NCBI RefSeq assembly: GCF_001681715.1
Contig: NZ_LNWY01000021.1
Location: 1 to 64,000, forward strand
Direction: 5' to 3'
DNA length: 64,000 bases
Source of the DNA: Tritonibacter mobilis
GTDB taxonomy: Bacteria > Pseudomonadota > Alphaproteobacteria > Rhodobacterales > Rhodobacteraceae
The notes under the pieces are model-generated. The model did not search any database and had not been told where the DNA came from. It was given only the letters and a program-made list of their open reading frames with translations. The translations under genes were made by a program, and so were the position numbers. Shown piece by piece: positions 1-8,534 of this stretch (the stretch's first letter is position 1; each line of letters begins with the position of its first letter).

Positions 1-285
1 CCGCACACCAAATTCGAGGCAGAAGCCTACATTCTGACCAAAGAAGAAGGTGGCCGTCACACGCCGTTCTTTGCGAACTACCGTCCGCAGTTCTACTTCC
101 GCACCACCGACGTGACCGGCACCGTGACCCTGCCTGCCGGCACCGAGATGGTGATGCCGGGCGACAACCTGAAGTTCGAAGTTGAACTGATCGCCCCGAT
201 CGCGATGGAAGACGGTCTGCGTTTTGCGATCCGCGAAGGCGGCCGCACCGTTGGCGCGGGCGTTGTGTCCAAAATCCTCGCGTAA
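1..285 (+). CDS. tuf: Elongation factor Tu, C-terminal part (partial)
   Basis: The first 94 codons read as the C-terminal beta-barrel (domain 3) of EF-Tu, ending in [15 protein letters not shown], which is the highly conserved end of this GTPase. EF-Tu delivers aminoacyl-tRNA to the ribosome. The 5' part, with the GTP-binding domain, lies outside the window. The stop is followed within 50 bases by a strong intrinsic terminator, so tuf ends its transcription unit (the str operon) and is not co-transcribed with rpsJ, which starts more than 3 kb away. Identity is very secure; which tuf copy it is cannot be told. Confidence 0.97.
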   Translation, partial: PHTKFEAEAYILTKEEGGRHTPFFANYRPQFYFRTTDVTGTVTLPAGTEMVMPGDNLKFEVELIAPIAMEDGLRFAIREGGRTVGAGVVSKILA

Positions 286-328
286 GCGAAGAGCCTCGCC
301 TGATTTAAACGGCGAGTGACAATAGAGA

Positions 329-357
329 GGGCCTCCCTTCGCGGGAGGCCCTTTTTT
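329..357 (+). terminator. Intrinsic terminator after tuf
   Basis: A 9-bp GC-rich stem (GGGCCTCCC / GGGAGGCCC) with a TTCGC loop is followed directly by six Ts. It closes the tuf transcription unit. Confidence 0.92.
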
Positions 358-360
358 GTT

Positions 361-407
361 GCGAGGCGCTGCCTCGCGCTCCGAGGTATTTGGGAAAAGA
401 TGAAGCA
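361..407 (+). repeat. Dispersed intergenic repeat, family 1, copy A
   Basis: A palindromic head (GCGAGGC-GCT-GCCTCGC) is followed by CCGAGGTATTTGGGAAAAGA and TGAAG. The same order of blocks (short GC palindrome around GCGCTGCC, then CCCCGRG-like bases, TATTT, an A-rich stretch and RAAGATGAAG) recurs at about 32141-32205 (minus strand), 35051-35082 and 44423-44490. Only the order and core are conserved. Confidence 0.6.
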
Positions 408-455
408 TTCGCCCTAGGAGATAGGGCTGCGCTCTATCTTAGCGCTGCGGTACAT

Positions 456-1370
456 CTATAGGGCCTCAAGCGCAGATTTGATCTCGTCGAGCTTTGTTTG
501 CGGTAGGTCTCTGACTTTGATGACAGAACTCAGGTGCTCTGGCTTGCTGATGCCAACAAGGCTGCACAGCGACAACTCATTTAACAGTGCGGCCCCAATA
601 GCAAGCTCGCTGAGTGTAAGATCAAGAGCCTGTGCGACGGGGCGCAAGGCAGAGATTTTCTCGTGGATTTTCGCCAGAAGCACCTGAGGAAGCTGGTCTC
701 TGGCGTCATAAAAGGGGCAGGCGGGACCATCGCGAAAGAAGGTTTCAGTGATCAGGCCGCGAAACAGGGTGGAGCGGCCAATGAAGCTCTGCCCGCGCCG
801 ATGTAGTTTCGATAAAAACTGTTCATCGCACCTACGCTCCAGCGCCGAATAGTTCCATTGCAGATAGGTGCCAAACCCGATGTCAGTCGCATGTTGCAAA
901 TCTTCCCAGCTGCGGGGGCTGACACCATAGGAATTGATGTATCCCTCCTCTCGCGCCCTCTCAAAAAGCGCCCGAACCTGATCAGAGAGTAATTCTAGTG
1001 AGGGGCCGTGTAGCAACACCACATCGATCACATCCATCTGGAGCCGCCTGCGGCTATCATCAAGACAGGAGAGGAACGTCGGCCAACTGATCTCGTCCGG
1101 TGCAAACGTGTTGAGGTGCGAGAGTTTTGTGACAATCAGCAGATCGTCTCTTTGCCCGGAACGGCTTACGGCTGTTCCGAGCAAGGTTTCACTTATTCCG
1201 TCGCCATAGGCTTGCGCTGTGTCAAATACATCAATCCCGCTCGTGATTGCGTCTTCGATGAGCTTGATGCGTTGCGCCTCAGGACCCACGTGCCAACCGT
1301 TTTGCATCCCGTTGACGGTCTGTTCCCCGCCCAGTTGCCAGCAACCAAACCCGATCTTGCCATAGCGCAC
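456..1370 (-). CDS. Aldo/keto reductase family protein
   Basis: A 304-residue TIM-barrel NADPH-dependent oxidoreductase. It begins MRYGKIGFGCWQLGG, typical of the first strand, and shows the catalytic tetrad positions: Asp50 and Tyr55 (VFDTAQAYGDG), Lys82 (VTKLSHLN) and His121 (VLLHGPS). Family members reduce aldehydes or ketones of sugars and other small molecules; the substrate here is unknown. It starts 4 bases after the dioxygenase-like gene upstream on the same strand, so the two are almost certainly one operon, perhaps modifying one metabolite. Base composition is visibly less GC-rich than the flanking ribosomal genes, which fits an accessory origin. Confidence 0.85.
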   Translation of the reverse strand: MRYGKIGFGCWQLGGEQTVNGMQNGWHVGPEAQRIKLIEDAITSGIDVFDTAQAYGDGISETLLGTAVSRSGQRDDLLIVTKLSHLNTFAPDEISWPTFLSCLDDSRRRLQMDVIDVVLLHGPSLELLSDQVRALFERAREEGYINSYGVSPRSWEDLQHATDIGFGTYLQWNYSALERRCDEQFLSKLHRRGQSFIGRSTLFRGLITETFFRDGPACPFYDARDQLPQVLLAKIHEKISALRPVAQALDLTLSELAIGAALLNELSLCSLVGISKPEHLSSVIKVRDLPQTKLDEIKSALEAL

Positions 1371-1374
1371 GTTG

Positions 1375-2214
1375 TCAGAGCTTTTCGTATAGTCTGAATT
1401 CGAAGGAGACGCGCGTTTCGTCTTCGTTGTTGTTCAGGGCGAGGCCATGAATCAGATGGGAGGAGAAAATCAGGAATTCATCAGATTTCGGGTTTTCTCG
1501 CACCAGATTGGAGTTTCCGCCCCAATCGCGAATACTTGCAACACTGTAGCGCTGAGCATTCATCGTGCTACCTGCTTTGGTGCGGGTGATTTCGCTCTCT
1601 GGCAGAAGGTGGCTTCCAGGGGCCATCGGTAGCCCACTACAATCGTTCACGCCACATACAGGGATCCAGATATTGACCATCTTGGGCACGGAACCGTGTT
1701 CGTCGAAGGCTTCGTAAATGTCTTTGTGAACCGTATTGTAGTTGTGACTTTTGGGCTTGTTGATGCGCGCGATCATCCAAACATCCGTATTCGTTTGCGG
1801 ATTGGTAAAGCTCAGATTAACCCCGAGGTAGGTGCTAAAATTTTTAAGTATCTTGGCGCTATCAAAGCCGAGGTCGGCTGGAAACAGGCGTCGGCTACGT
1901 TTGATCACCTCGCCATGGAGCGCATCGTCGACGTAAGCGTGATACCGCTCTAGTGTAAAACCACTGAGGTCAATTTCTGGGCGTAACTCAGTGATGATCT
2001 TGACAATTGCCGCTGTGGTTTCGCTGTAGATCGTGGCCGGATCATAAAAATCATCAGCCTTCAGCGTCGTATAGCCAGCGCCATACCAGTCGGTGTGTTT
2101 GGTGATATCGTTGAATTTGGTGGACAACACCTCATCTGAGCCCACACCATAAGCGTCCTCAGCTGCGAGCTGAACTGCGATTTCTGTGCCGTTGATGATA
2201 TACTGAGTTTGCAT
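1375..2214 (-). CDS. PhyH-like Fe(II)/2-oxoglutarate dioxygenase family protein
   Basis: 279 residues from the ATG at 2214, preferred over an in-frame start 60 bases upstream because GGGGCG lies just ahead of it and homology-like sequence begins there. The metal-binding facial triad is visible: His163-x-Asp165 (TVHKDIYE) and His256 (SSHLIHG). Arg268 (ETRVSFEFR) can bind the co-substrate carboxylate. This is the phytanoyl-CoA-hydroxylase-like double-stranded beta-helix fold, usually hydroxylating a small molecule with O2 and 2-oxoglutarate. It is the first gene of a two-gene operon with the aldo/keto reductase. The substrate cannot be inferred. Confidence 0.75.
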   Translation of the reverse strand: MQTQYIINGTEIAVQLAAEDAYGVGSDEVLSTKFNDITKHTDWYGAGYTTLKADDFYDPATIYSETTAAIVKIITELRPEIDLSGFTLERYHAYVDDALHGEVIKRSRRLFPADLGFDSAKILKNFSTYLGVNLSFTNPQTNTDVWMIARINKPKSHNYNTVHKDIYEAFDEHGSVPKMVNIWIPVCGVNDCSGLPMAPGSHLLPESEITRTKAGSTMNAQRYSVASIRDWGGNSNLVRENPKSDEFLIFSSHLIHGLALNNNEDETRVSFEFRLYEKL

Positions 2215-2427
2215 GATCGGTCGCCCCGTAGTTGATCTGACCCGTTGCAGGGTCTGTCGGTGTGATATGTGCAATTCGTTTAAAACGAGTGAAAAACTCT
2301 ATTGAATGCGGCAATTGGGGTGCGAGGTGGATCAGTGCGTGCGGGGCTCAAAGTGTTGTGCCGCTAAAGTCAGCGGGCGACGAATTTGCGCCTTGATTTG
2401 CAAAGTGGTTTCAGAGCAAATCCGCCT

Positions 2428-2916
2428 ATGGTTGAATTTCTCTTTTTTGCATTTTTAGTTGGCCTTCTGTTTTTTCTCCTGCGTCGTCGTGGGAGACAGG
2501 CCGCAAGGCTCGCCATTATTGATGGGTCGAACCTGCTCTACTGGAAGGGTGAGACTCTATCGCTGGAGCCTGTGATAGATGCTATCGAGGCGTTGGAGGC
2601 AGCCGGCTACCGCCCTTGCGTAGTCTTCGACGCGAACGCAGGCTATCTGGTGGCCGGGCGCTATTTGAACGGGCCGAGCTTTGCCAAAAGGCTTGGTCTT
2701 CGGTCTGCGCAGTCTCATGTGGTGCACAAGGGCGAGCCTGCTGATCCGCATATCCTAAAGCTGGCGCGCGACAGCGGCGGGATCGTGGTTTCCCGTGACC
2801 GGTTTCGCGATTGGGAACAGGAGTTTGCGCAGGAGACTGCCGCGGGCAGGGTGGTGCGTGGTGGCTATCGCGGTGACAAGATCTGGCTCGATCTGCCAAG
2901 GGAAAAAGTCTCTTAG
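2428..2916 (+). CDS. Membrane-anchored NYN/PIN-domain putative ribonuclease
   Basis: 162 residues from ATG 2428; a TTG 42 bases upstream is in frame but less likely. Residues 3-18 are a single hydrophobic segment followed by RRRGR, so the protein is probably anchored with its domain in the cytoplasm. The rest matches a Zc3h12a-like NYN nuclease: IDGSNLLYW (Asp32), CVVFDANAGY (Asp68), ADPHILKLA (Asp106) and IVVSRDRFRDW (Asp124). These form the expected acidic metal-binding set. Such proteins cleave RNA; the target is unknown. It stands alone between the accessory pair and the rpsJ leader region. Confidence 0.75.
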   Translation: MVEFLFFAFLVGLLFFLLRRRGRQAARLAIIDGSNLLYWKGETLSLEPVIDAIEALEAAGYRPCVVFDANAGYLVAGRYLNGPSFAKRLGLRSAQSHVVHKGEPADPHILKLARDSGGIVVSRDRFRDWEQEFAQETAAGRVVRGGYRGDKIWLDLPREKVS

Positions 2917-3601
2917 CGGCGCTGATTGGGTAAGGGAGGGGACGACCTATGAGGGGCGACCCACCCCGTGATCTGTGCGGGAAGTGCGAGAGTTGGCTCG
3001 CCAGATAGAGGCTTGAGGACGCTCAAGTAGCGCCCATTTGGGTCGCAACGCGCAACCTCGCGCGCCGAAAGAGGTAAGCAGGCGCGTAACGGGGCTTGGG
3101 CTGGAGGGGGGGGAGTTTTTCCAAGCCGAGAACAGTAGTCTATGTTATTTACCGTTCGCATCCACCGGAGATGTACTTACAAAGTTCGGCTCAGAGGAGC
3201 AGTGGACGTTGTCGAAAGTTGAGTATTGACGCTCGTCGCATCAAGAACGACCTTCGGCGCAAGGGGTGCGATTTGCAGGGAAAAATTTATTATACGGAGG
3301 TGTTCACTGACAGGCGTGGGTGAGCCGTAGTGTGGCTTTGGATCGGCGAGATTGTATTCTTGGGCTTTAGCGTTGGCATGGTGTTTCTGGGTTTTGTTTT
3401 GATCCGTTCTGAGAGGGAGAGTTTGCGATGATCCATAAAGCCTCTCCTCCCCCTTGCCACACTGTTGCAACAGGTGTAACAGGCCCCATCCCGCACTGCG
3501 GGAGATGGGCGGGGTGATTCCCGCCTTTTGGGTTCGATGAGGGTGCGTGACGAGCACGGGACCTTCCTCTCAACCCCAACGCCTGACTAAAAGGCTATAC
3601 G
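2917..3601. other. Long intergenic region ahead of rpsJ
   Basis: 685 bases without a gene I can support. Short ORFs occur on both strands, but none has a ribosome-binding site plus recognisable protein. The stretch is less GC-rich than its surroundings. It contains the 5' leader of the S10 operon with a strong hairpin at 3485-3509. I saw no convincing sigma-70 promoter, although one must exist because tuf is terminated far upstream. Confidence 0.6.
3485..3509 (+). promoter_or_regulatory. Hairpin in the rpsJ (S10 operon) leader
   Basis: CCCAT-C-CCGCA / TGCGG-GAG-ATGGG forms two 5-bp stems with a small internal loop, about 90 bases before rpsJ. It lacks a T-run, so it is not a simple terminator. 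Many bacteria regulate this operon by binding of L4 to the leader; that this hairpin does so here is only an inference. Confidence 0.4.
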
Positions 3602-3916
3602 ATGCAAAGCCAAAACATCCGTATCCGGCTGAAGGCATTTGACTATCGTGTGCTGGATGCGTCCACACAAGAGATCGTCAACACTGCCAAGCGGACCGGC
3701 GCACAAGTACGCGGCCCGATCCCGCTGCCGAACAAGATCGAGAAATTCACTGTTCTGCGTGGTCCCCACGTGGACAAGAAATCCCGCGATCAGTTCGAGA
3801 TCCGTACGCACAAGCGTCTTCTCGACATCGTCGACCCGACTCCTCAGACCGTGGACGCGCTGATGAAGCTCGACCTGGCTGCTGGCGTTGACGTCGAAAT
3901 CAAGCTGCAGTCATAA
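3602..3916 (+). CDS. rpsJ: 30S ribosomal protein S10
   Basis: 104 residues, beginning [19 protein letters not shown] and carrying the S10 signature [30 protein letters not shown] around residues 38-67 (quoted in part: [12 protein letters not shown]). S10 lies in the head of the small subunit and doubles as NusE in antitermination. It is the first gene of the S10 operon, followed 18 bases later by rplC. Confidence 0.98.
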   Translation: MQSQNIRIRLKAFDYRVLDASTQEIVNTAKRTGAQVRGPIPLPNKIEKFTVLRGPHVDKKSRDQFEIRTHKRLLDIVDPTPQTVDALMKLDLAAGVDVEIKLQS

Positions 3917-3934
3917 GATCGGAGGGTAATTCAT

Positions 3935-4654
3935 ATGCGCTCTGGTATTATCGCAAAAAAAGTGGGCATGACCCGCTTGTTCATGGAAGACGGCAAGCAG
4001 ATCCCTGTGACCGTTCTTTCCCTTGATGGCCTGCAGGTTGTCGCTCAGCGTACCGAAGACAAAGACGGCTACACTGCCGTTCAGCTCGGTGCTGGTTCCG
4101 CAAAAGTAAAGCGCGTCTCCAAGGCGATGCGCGGTCACTTCGCGGCCTCCAAAGTTGAGCCCAAGCGCAAGCTGGTTGAGTTCCGCGTTCCCGCGGACGG
4201 CCTGATCGAAGTGGGCGCGGAAATCTCCGCCGAGCACTTCCTGACCGGTCAAAAAGTCGACGTCACCGGTACCTCCATTGGTAAAGGTTTCGCCGGTGCA
4301 ATGAAGCGCTGGAACTTCGGCGGTCTGCGTGCCTCTCACGGCGTGTCGATCTCTCACCGTTCCCACGGTTCCACCGGTCAGTGTCAGGATCCGGGCAAAG
4401 TCTTCAAAGGTAAGAAGATGGCCGGTCACATGGGCGCTGCACGCGTGACCACCCAGAACCTCGAGGTTGTCAAAACCGACGCCGACCGTGGTCTGGTCTT
4501 CATCAAAGGCGCTGTTCCTGGTCCGAAATCCGGCTGGGTCACCGTCAAAGACGCCGTGAAGAAGAAAGCACCCGAAGGTCTGCCGTTCCCGGCGGCTCTG
4601 AAGACTGCTGCTGAAGCTGCGGCTGAAGCACCCGCGGAAGGGGGTGAAGCATGA
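3935..4654 (+). CDS. rplC: 50S ribosomal protein L3
   Basis: 239 residues beginning [16 protein letters not shown], with the conserved central motif [12 protein letters not shown] and [21 protein letters not shown]3 folds 23S rRNA near the peptidyl-transferase centre. An Ala/Glu-rich C-terminal tail of about 25 residues extends past the usual bacterial end, as is common in alphaproteobacteria. A strong site GGAGGG precedes the start. The stop overlaps the rplD start (ATGA), implying translational coupling. Confidence 0.98.
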   Translation: MRSGIIAKKVGMTRLFMEDGKQIPVTVLSLDGLQVVAQRTEDKDGYTAVQLGAGSAKVKRVSKAMRGHFAASKVEPKRKLVEFRVPADGLIEVGAEISAEHFLTGQKVDVTGTSIGKGFAGAMKRWNFGGLRASHGVSISHRSHGSTGQCQDPGKVFKGKKMAGHMGAARVTTQNLEVVKTDADRGLVFIKGAVPGPKSGWVTVKDAVKKKAPEGLPFPAALKTAAEAAAEAPAEGGEA

Positions 4655-5268
4655 AACTTGACGTGATCAAACTGGACGGCGGCAAAGCGGGCGACATCGA
4701 ACTGTCCGAAGACCTGTTCGGCCTGGAGCCGCGTGCGGACATCCTGCACCGTATGGTCCGTTGGCAGCGCAACAACGCGCAGGCCGGCACCCATAAGGTG
4801 AAGACCCGCTCCGAGACCTCCTACTCCACCAAGAAGATCTACCGCCAAAAAGGCACCGGTGGCGCACGCCACGGCGACCGTAACGCGCCGATCTTCCGCA
4901 AAGGTGGTATCTACAAGGGTCCGACCCCGCGTAGCCACGGCCACGATCTGACCAAGAAATTCCGCAAGCTGGGTCTGCGCCACGCGCTGTCCGCCAAAGC
5001 AAAAGCGGGTGAACTGGTCGTGATCGAGAACGCAGAAGCCGAAGGCAAGACCGCCGCTCTGGCCAAACAGGTTGCAAACCTGGGCTGGAAACGCGCTCTG
5101 GTCATCGACGGTGCTGCCGTCAACGAAGGCTTCGCTCGTGCCGCCAAAAACATCGAAGGTCTGGATATCCTGCCGTCGATGGGCGCAAACGTCTATGACA
5201 TCCTGAAGCGTGACACCCTCGTGCTCACGAAGTCGGCTGTCGAAGCACTGGAGGCTCGCCTGAAATGA
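4651..5268 (+). CDS. rplD: 50S ribosomal protein L4
   Basis: 205 residues, with the L4 loop signature [22 protein letters not shown] (residues about 67-88; core [19 protein letters not shown]) that lines the exit tunnel. In many bacteria L4 also represses the S10 operon. It overlaps rplC by 4 bases at its start and rplW by 4 bases at its end, so the three genes are tightly coupled. Confidence 0.98.
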   Translation: MKLDVIKLDGGKAGDIELSEDLFGLEPRADILHRMVRWQRNNAQAGTHKVKTRSETSYSTKKIYRQKGTGGARHGDRNAPIFRKGGIYKGPTPRSHGHDLTKKFRKLGLRHALSAKAKAGELVVIENAEAEGKTAALAKQVANLGWKRALVIDGAAVNEGFARAAKNIEGLDILPSMGANVYDILKRDTLVLTKSAVEALEARLK

Positions 5269-5561
5269 GCGCGAAGGCAGAACACTACGACGTGATCCGC
5301 AAGCCGATCATCACCGAGAAATCCACCATGGCGTCCGAAAACGGCGCAGTGGTGTTCGAGGTGGCAATCGACTCCAACAAGCCGCAGATCAAAGAAGCTG
5401 TTGAGGCTCTCTTTGGTGTGAAGGTCAAAGCGGTCAACACCACCGTCACTAAGGGTAAGGTCAAGCGTTTCCGCGGCCAGCTGGGCAAGCGGAAAGACGT
5501 GAAAAAAGCCTACGTCACCCTGGAAGAAGGCAACACCATCGACGTGTCCACCGGACTCTGA
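5265..5561 (+). CDS. rplW: 50S ribosomal protein L23
   Basis: 98 residues with the L23 motif [12 protein letters not shown] near the N-terminus and [20 protein letters not shown] toward the end. L23 sits at the tunnel exit and docks trigger factor and SRP. It overlaps rplD (ATGA). Unlike the standard S10 operon, in which rplB follows directly, an intrinsic terminator begins 24 bases after this stop and an unrelated gene on the other strand follows. Confidence 0.98.
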   Translation: MSAKAEHYDVIRKPIITEKSTMASENGAVVFEVAIDSNKPQIKEAVEALFGVKVKAVNTTVTKGKVKRFRGQLGKRKDVKKAYVTLEEGNTIDVSTGL

Positions 5562-5584
5562 GATTTGGTTGTCTGAGAATTGGA

Positions 5585-5613
5585 AAGGCCCCTGCGAAAG
5601 CGGGGGCCTTTTT
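5585..5613 (+). terminator. Intrinsic terminator after rplW (inside the S10 gene set)
   Basis: An 11-bp stem, AAGGCCCCTGC / GCGGGGGCCTT, with a GAAA tetraloop and five Ts. It stops transcription from rpsJ before rplB. Read from the other strand, the same hairpin is followed by a few Ts and may also serve the converging ATPase gene. Confidence 0.9.
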
Positions 5614-5640
5614 CTGTTGAGATATCAACGTGCGGATATT

Positions 5641-7086
5641 TCAGTCTGTTGAAAGATCAAAAGGTTGATCATGCCTATCGCGCTGAGGGTCCAGTGCCCA
5701 TCGATATGCAGGGTGTATTTCCCATTTGAAGCCGAACTGAGCTTGCGTTTCGGCCAGTAATTGGTTGTCAGAGAAGTGCTTCCGGACAATCCCAGAGTCC
5801 ATGTCCATTCTGGCGGTTACGAAGTCGCTCCGATATAGAAATCGAGCCAGAGCTATTGGCGACATCTGATCTCCGTTCGTGAAGAATATTTGTCCTGACT
5901 GAATTGCAGTCTTCATTTTAGATACTAATTGTCCATCGTCAAAAATTGGACCTATTCCGCTTTCTTTTTCTTTTCTTGTTTGGCGCATCGTTAGGAAAAC
6001 GTCTTTGAGGTTTGGTACCTCAGTTTTGAATTCGTTTACAATATCAGTAAGGCGCTCGTTGCTGTACTTGACAAAGATATTTTGGAGATGGCCCGAAGTA
6101 ATTATGCCAGAGTGAGAACTGTGAGCCTCTTTCGCTGAATAATAGAATAGTTTTACCAAATCGCGAGGACGCTTCCGTGTTAGCGTCATGAGAATCCTTC
6201 TTGTTGGAATGTTTGCCCACTTGCCGCGACCATGAAACCGGTGTTCGATTACCGGGTCCAACTTTCTAGCAAGTTCCTCCTGTGGGAGTTTCACAAGATC
6301 CTGCTGGTCAATCGAGTCGCCAAGAAAAGAGGTAACTCGCTTCACTAGAGTTGCAAGAATTTCGTGGTTATTCCATGATAGCCATACCAAATTCCCTTCG
6401 ATCTTATCTGTAGATTCATCGGAGGTTCTTACCAGATGATAAACATCCGTTCGTAAGCCAATTCGAAATTGTACATTTCGATCGTCCCCTGCCATGTCCC
6501 TAATGGCATTCAATAGGGCGGAAATGTTTTTTATGTCCTCTGGTCTACCTTCCCACCCGCGATCAAGGTCATCCAAGTAAATTCGGACCTTTTTGTGCCG
6601 AAGGAAGTTTTCGATTAACTTCTTCGAATCCTTGGGGGAAGTCCCAGCCGCGTCTTGAAGCTTTGCATATAGAACAGATATCAGCTGGCGGGCACCGCCT
6701 TGAATTTTTGAAACTGTGCTAGCGTCTTCGTACAGATTGCAACCTTCGAGTGCTTTTCTTACTATAAGAGTCGAAAGACCTGTTTTCCAATTTTCAATCA
6801 GTTGTAGAAAACTGTTCGCTTTCGTGTCAATGTTTCCAAAAACATCATTTGGGCGCACCCAAAGAGACAAAACCTCATCCTCGAGGTCTTCGAGGTGGCA
6901 AATTTTCAGAAGTGCGCTCTTTCCGACGCCCTTATACCCAACCACTACTCGAATTGGGAGGTCGGCTTTCAAGCTTTCATAGGCTTTGTTTCGGAAAAAA
7001 TACTCTTTTAGCCGCTCGGGGTATTCGTTCTCCGCGTCTTCTGCACCAAAGAGATTGGAAATTGTTTCGTCATCAAATGTTAGCAT
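5641..7086 (-). CDS. P-loop ATPase (Sll1717-like / KAP-like NTPase)
   Basis: 481 residues. Walker A is GYKGVGKSALL (residues 50-60) and Walker B is VRIYLDDLDRGW (167-178). The N-terminal LFGAEDAENEYPERL resembles the start of the P-loop ATPase family named after cyanobacterial Sll1717. No transmembrane segment is seen. A ribosome site AAAGG lies 7 bases before the ATG and a TATACT -10 box is upstream. The gene is clearly AT-richer than its neighbours and sits antisense to the operon between rplW and rplB. NTPases of this kind are common in variable and defence-associated regions. Function is unknown; family assignment is moderate. Confidence 0.75.
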   Translation of the reverse strand: MLTFDDETISNLFGAEDAENEYPERLKEYFFRNKAYESLKADLPIRVVVGYKGVGKSALLKICHLEDLEDEVLSLWVRPNDVFGNIDTKANSFLQLIENWKTGLSTLIVRKALEGCNLYEDASTVSKIQGGARQLISVLYAKLQDAAGTSPKDSKKLIENFLRHKKVRIYLDDLDRGWEGRPEDIKNISALLNAIRDMAGDDRNVQFRIGLRTDVYHLVRTSDESTDKIEGNLVWLSWNNHEILATLVKRVTSFLGDSIDQQDLVKLPQEELARKLDPVIEHRFHGRGKWANIPTRRILMTLTRKRPRDLVKLFYYSAKEAHSSHSGIITSGHLQNIFVKYSNERLTDIVNEFKTEVPNLKDVFLTMRQTRKEKESGIGPIFDDGQLVSKMKTAIQSGQIFFTNGDQMSPIALARFLYRSDFVTARMDMDSGIVRKHFSDNQLLAETQAQFGFKWEIHPAYRWALDPQRDRHDQPFDLSTD

Positions 7087-7135
7087 CTAGAAACCTTTGT
7101 TGCATAATTTCATCGTGTTCGCCATCGACGGGACT

Positions 7136-7164
7136 AGTATAAACTACGTTTTTCGCTTTTCCAG
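7136..7164 (-). promoter_or_regulatory. Candidate promoter of the P-loop ATPase gene
   Basis: A -10 box TATACT (five of six to consensus) lies at 7136-7141, with a weaker -35-like TGGAAA/CTGGAA about 16-17 bases upstream on the minus strand. Confidence 0.4.
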
Positions 7165-7186
7165 TGCGGTATGGTTCGCTGTTCAC

Positions 7187-7215
7187 TTGCCACCTTCCCC
7201 AACCTCTGCTATGCG
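7187..7215 (+). promoter_or_regulatory. Candidate promoter for rplB and downstream S10 genes
   Basis: TTGCCA, a 17-base spacer and TATGCG. A new promoter is expected here because the rplW terminator should prevent read-through. The -10 match is only moderate. Confidence 0.4.
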
Positions 7216-7406
7216 GCACCAATCCTGACAGGCCTCGGATTCGTTCCGGGGCCGTTATCTTTGTCGGGACATTCGACCCAGGGACCTTCGGGGCCCTTCA
7301 TCGGTCACCTGAACCCGGCGCGGATGCGCCAAGGCAGGGGGCTTTAACATAGCTGGGCCAAAGATAATAACCTAAGGCTCGGCACGCTAAACGGAAGACA
7401 GAAAGC

Positions 7407-8249
7407 ATGGCACTTAAGTCGTATAAACCGACGACGCCGGGCCAGCGTGGGCTGGTTCTGATCGACCGTTCGGAGCTTTGGAAAGGGCGTCCGGTCAAGT
7501 CTCTCACTGAGGGTTTGACCAAATCGGGCGGCCGGAACAACACCGGACGGATCACTTCTCGCCGCCGTGGTGGTGGCGCAAAGCGTCTTTACCGGATCGT
7601 TGACTTCAAACGGAATAAATTTGATGTCGCCGCGACCGTCGAGCGCATTGAATATGACCCCAACCGGACTGCCTTCATCGCATTGGTGAAGTACGAAGAC
7701 GGCGAGCAGGCTTATATCCTCGCGCCGCAGCGTCTGGCAGTTGGTGACAAGGTCATCGCCTCCGCAAAGGCAGACATCAAGCCGGGCAACGCAATGCCGT
7801 TCTCGGGCATGCCGATCGGTACCATCGTTCACAACATCGAAATGAAGCCCGGCAAAGGCGGCCAGATCGCCCGTGCAGCCGGTACTTACGCTCAGTTCGT
7901 TGGTCGTGATGGTGGCTACGCTCAGATCCGCCTGTCCTCGGGCGAACTGCGCTTGGTCCGTCAGGAATGCATGGCCACCGTTGGTGCCGTGTCCAACCCC
8001 GACAACTCCAACCAAAACTACGGTAAAGCCGGTCGTATGCGCCACAAGGGCAAGCGTCCGAGCGTCCGTGGTGTGGTTATGAACCCGATCGACCACCCCC
8101 ATGGTGGTGGTGAAGGTCGGACCTCCGGTGGTCGTCACCCGGTGACCCCATGGGGTAAGCCGACCAAGGGTAAGCGCACCCGCAACACCAACAAGGCGTC
8201 GCAGAAGCTGATCATCCGCTCGCGTCACGCTAAGAAGAAAGGGCGCTAA
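7407..8249 (+). CDS. rplB: 50S ribosomal protein L2
   Basis: 280 residues, full length for the family. It begins [17 protein letters not shown] and ends with the conserved block [35 protein letters not shown]2 supports subunit association and the peptidyl-transferase centre. It restarts the S10 gene set after the ATPase interruption and is followed 3 bases later by rpsS. Confidence 0.98.
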   Translation: MALKSYKPTTPGQRGLVLIDRSELWKGRPVKSLTEGLTKSGGRNNTGRITSRRRGGGAKRLYRIVDFKRNKFDVAATVERIEYDPNRTAFIALVKYEDGEQAYILAPQRLAVGDKVIASAKADIKPGNAMPFSGMPIGTIVHNIEMKPGKGGQIARAAGTYAQFVGRDGGYAQIRLSSGELRLVRQECMATVGAVSNPDNSNQNYGKAGRMRHKGKRPSVRGVVMNPIDHPHGGGEGRTSGGRHPVTPWGKPTKGKRTRNTNKASQKLIIRSRHAKKKGR

Positions 8250-8252
8250 TCT

Positions 8253-8531
8253 ATGACTCGCTCTGTATGGAAAGGCCCCTTCGTCGATGCTTACGTGCTG
8301 AAAAAAGCCGAAGCAGCGCGCGAATCCGGCCGCAATGAAGTGATCAAGATCTGGTCCCGTCGTTCCACCATTCTGCCCCAGTTCGTGGGTCTGACCTTTG
8401 GTGTGTACAACGGCCAGAAGCACATTCCCGTCAACGTCTCGGAAGACATGATTGGTCAGAAGTTCGGTGAGTATTCCCCGACCCGCACCTATTATGGTCA
8501 CGCCGCTGACAAAAAAGCGAAGCGGAAGTAA
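8253..8531 (+). CDS. rpsS: 30S ribosomal protein S19
   Basis: 92 residues, with [20 protein letters not shown] at the start and the signature [27 protein letters not shown] (core [19 protein letters not shown]). S19 binds 16S rRNA in the head next to S13. It is spaced 3 bases from both rplB and rplV, as in a tight operon. Confidence 0.98.
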   Translation: MTRSVWKGPFVDAYVLKKAEAARESGRNEVIKIWSRRSTILPQFVGLTFGVYNGQKHIPVNVSEDMIGQKFGEYSPTRTYYGHAADKKAKRK

Positions 8532-8534
8532 GTC

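Larger units (their letters stand above)
7087..7406. other. Divergent intergenic region between the ATPase gene and rplB
   Basis: 320 bases holding candidate promoters for both directions: TATACT on the minus strand and TTGCCA-17-TATGCG on the plus strand. A hairpin with a TTCG tetraloop (7280-7297) lies in the rplB leader. There is no credible gene and no obvious direct repeat flanking the ATPase gene. Confidence 0.5.

Noticed and set aside
3177-3557. A 126-codon minus-strand ORF in the rpsJ leader region
   Set aside because: No ribosome site, no domain and irregular composition. I considered a transposase remnant but could not support it.
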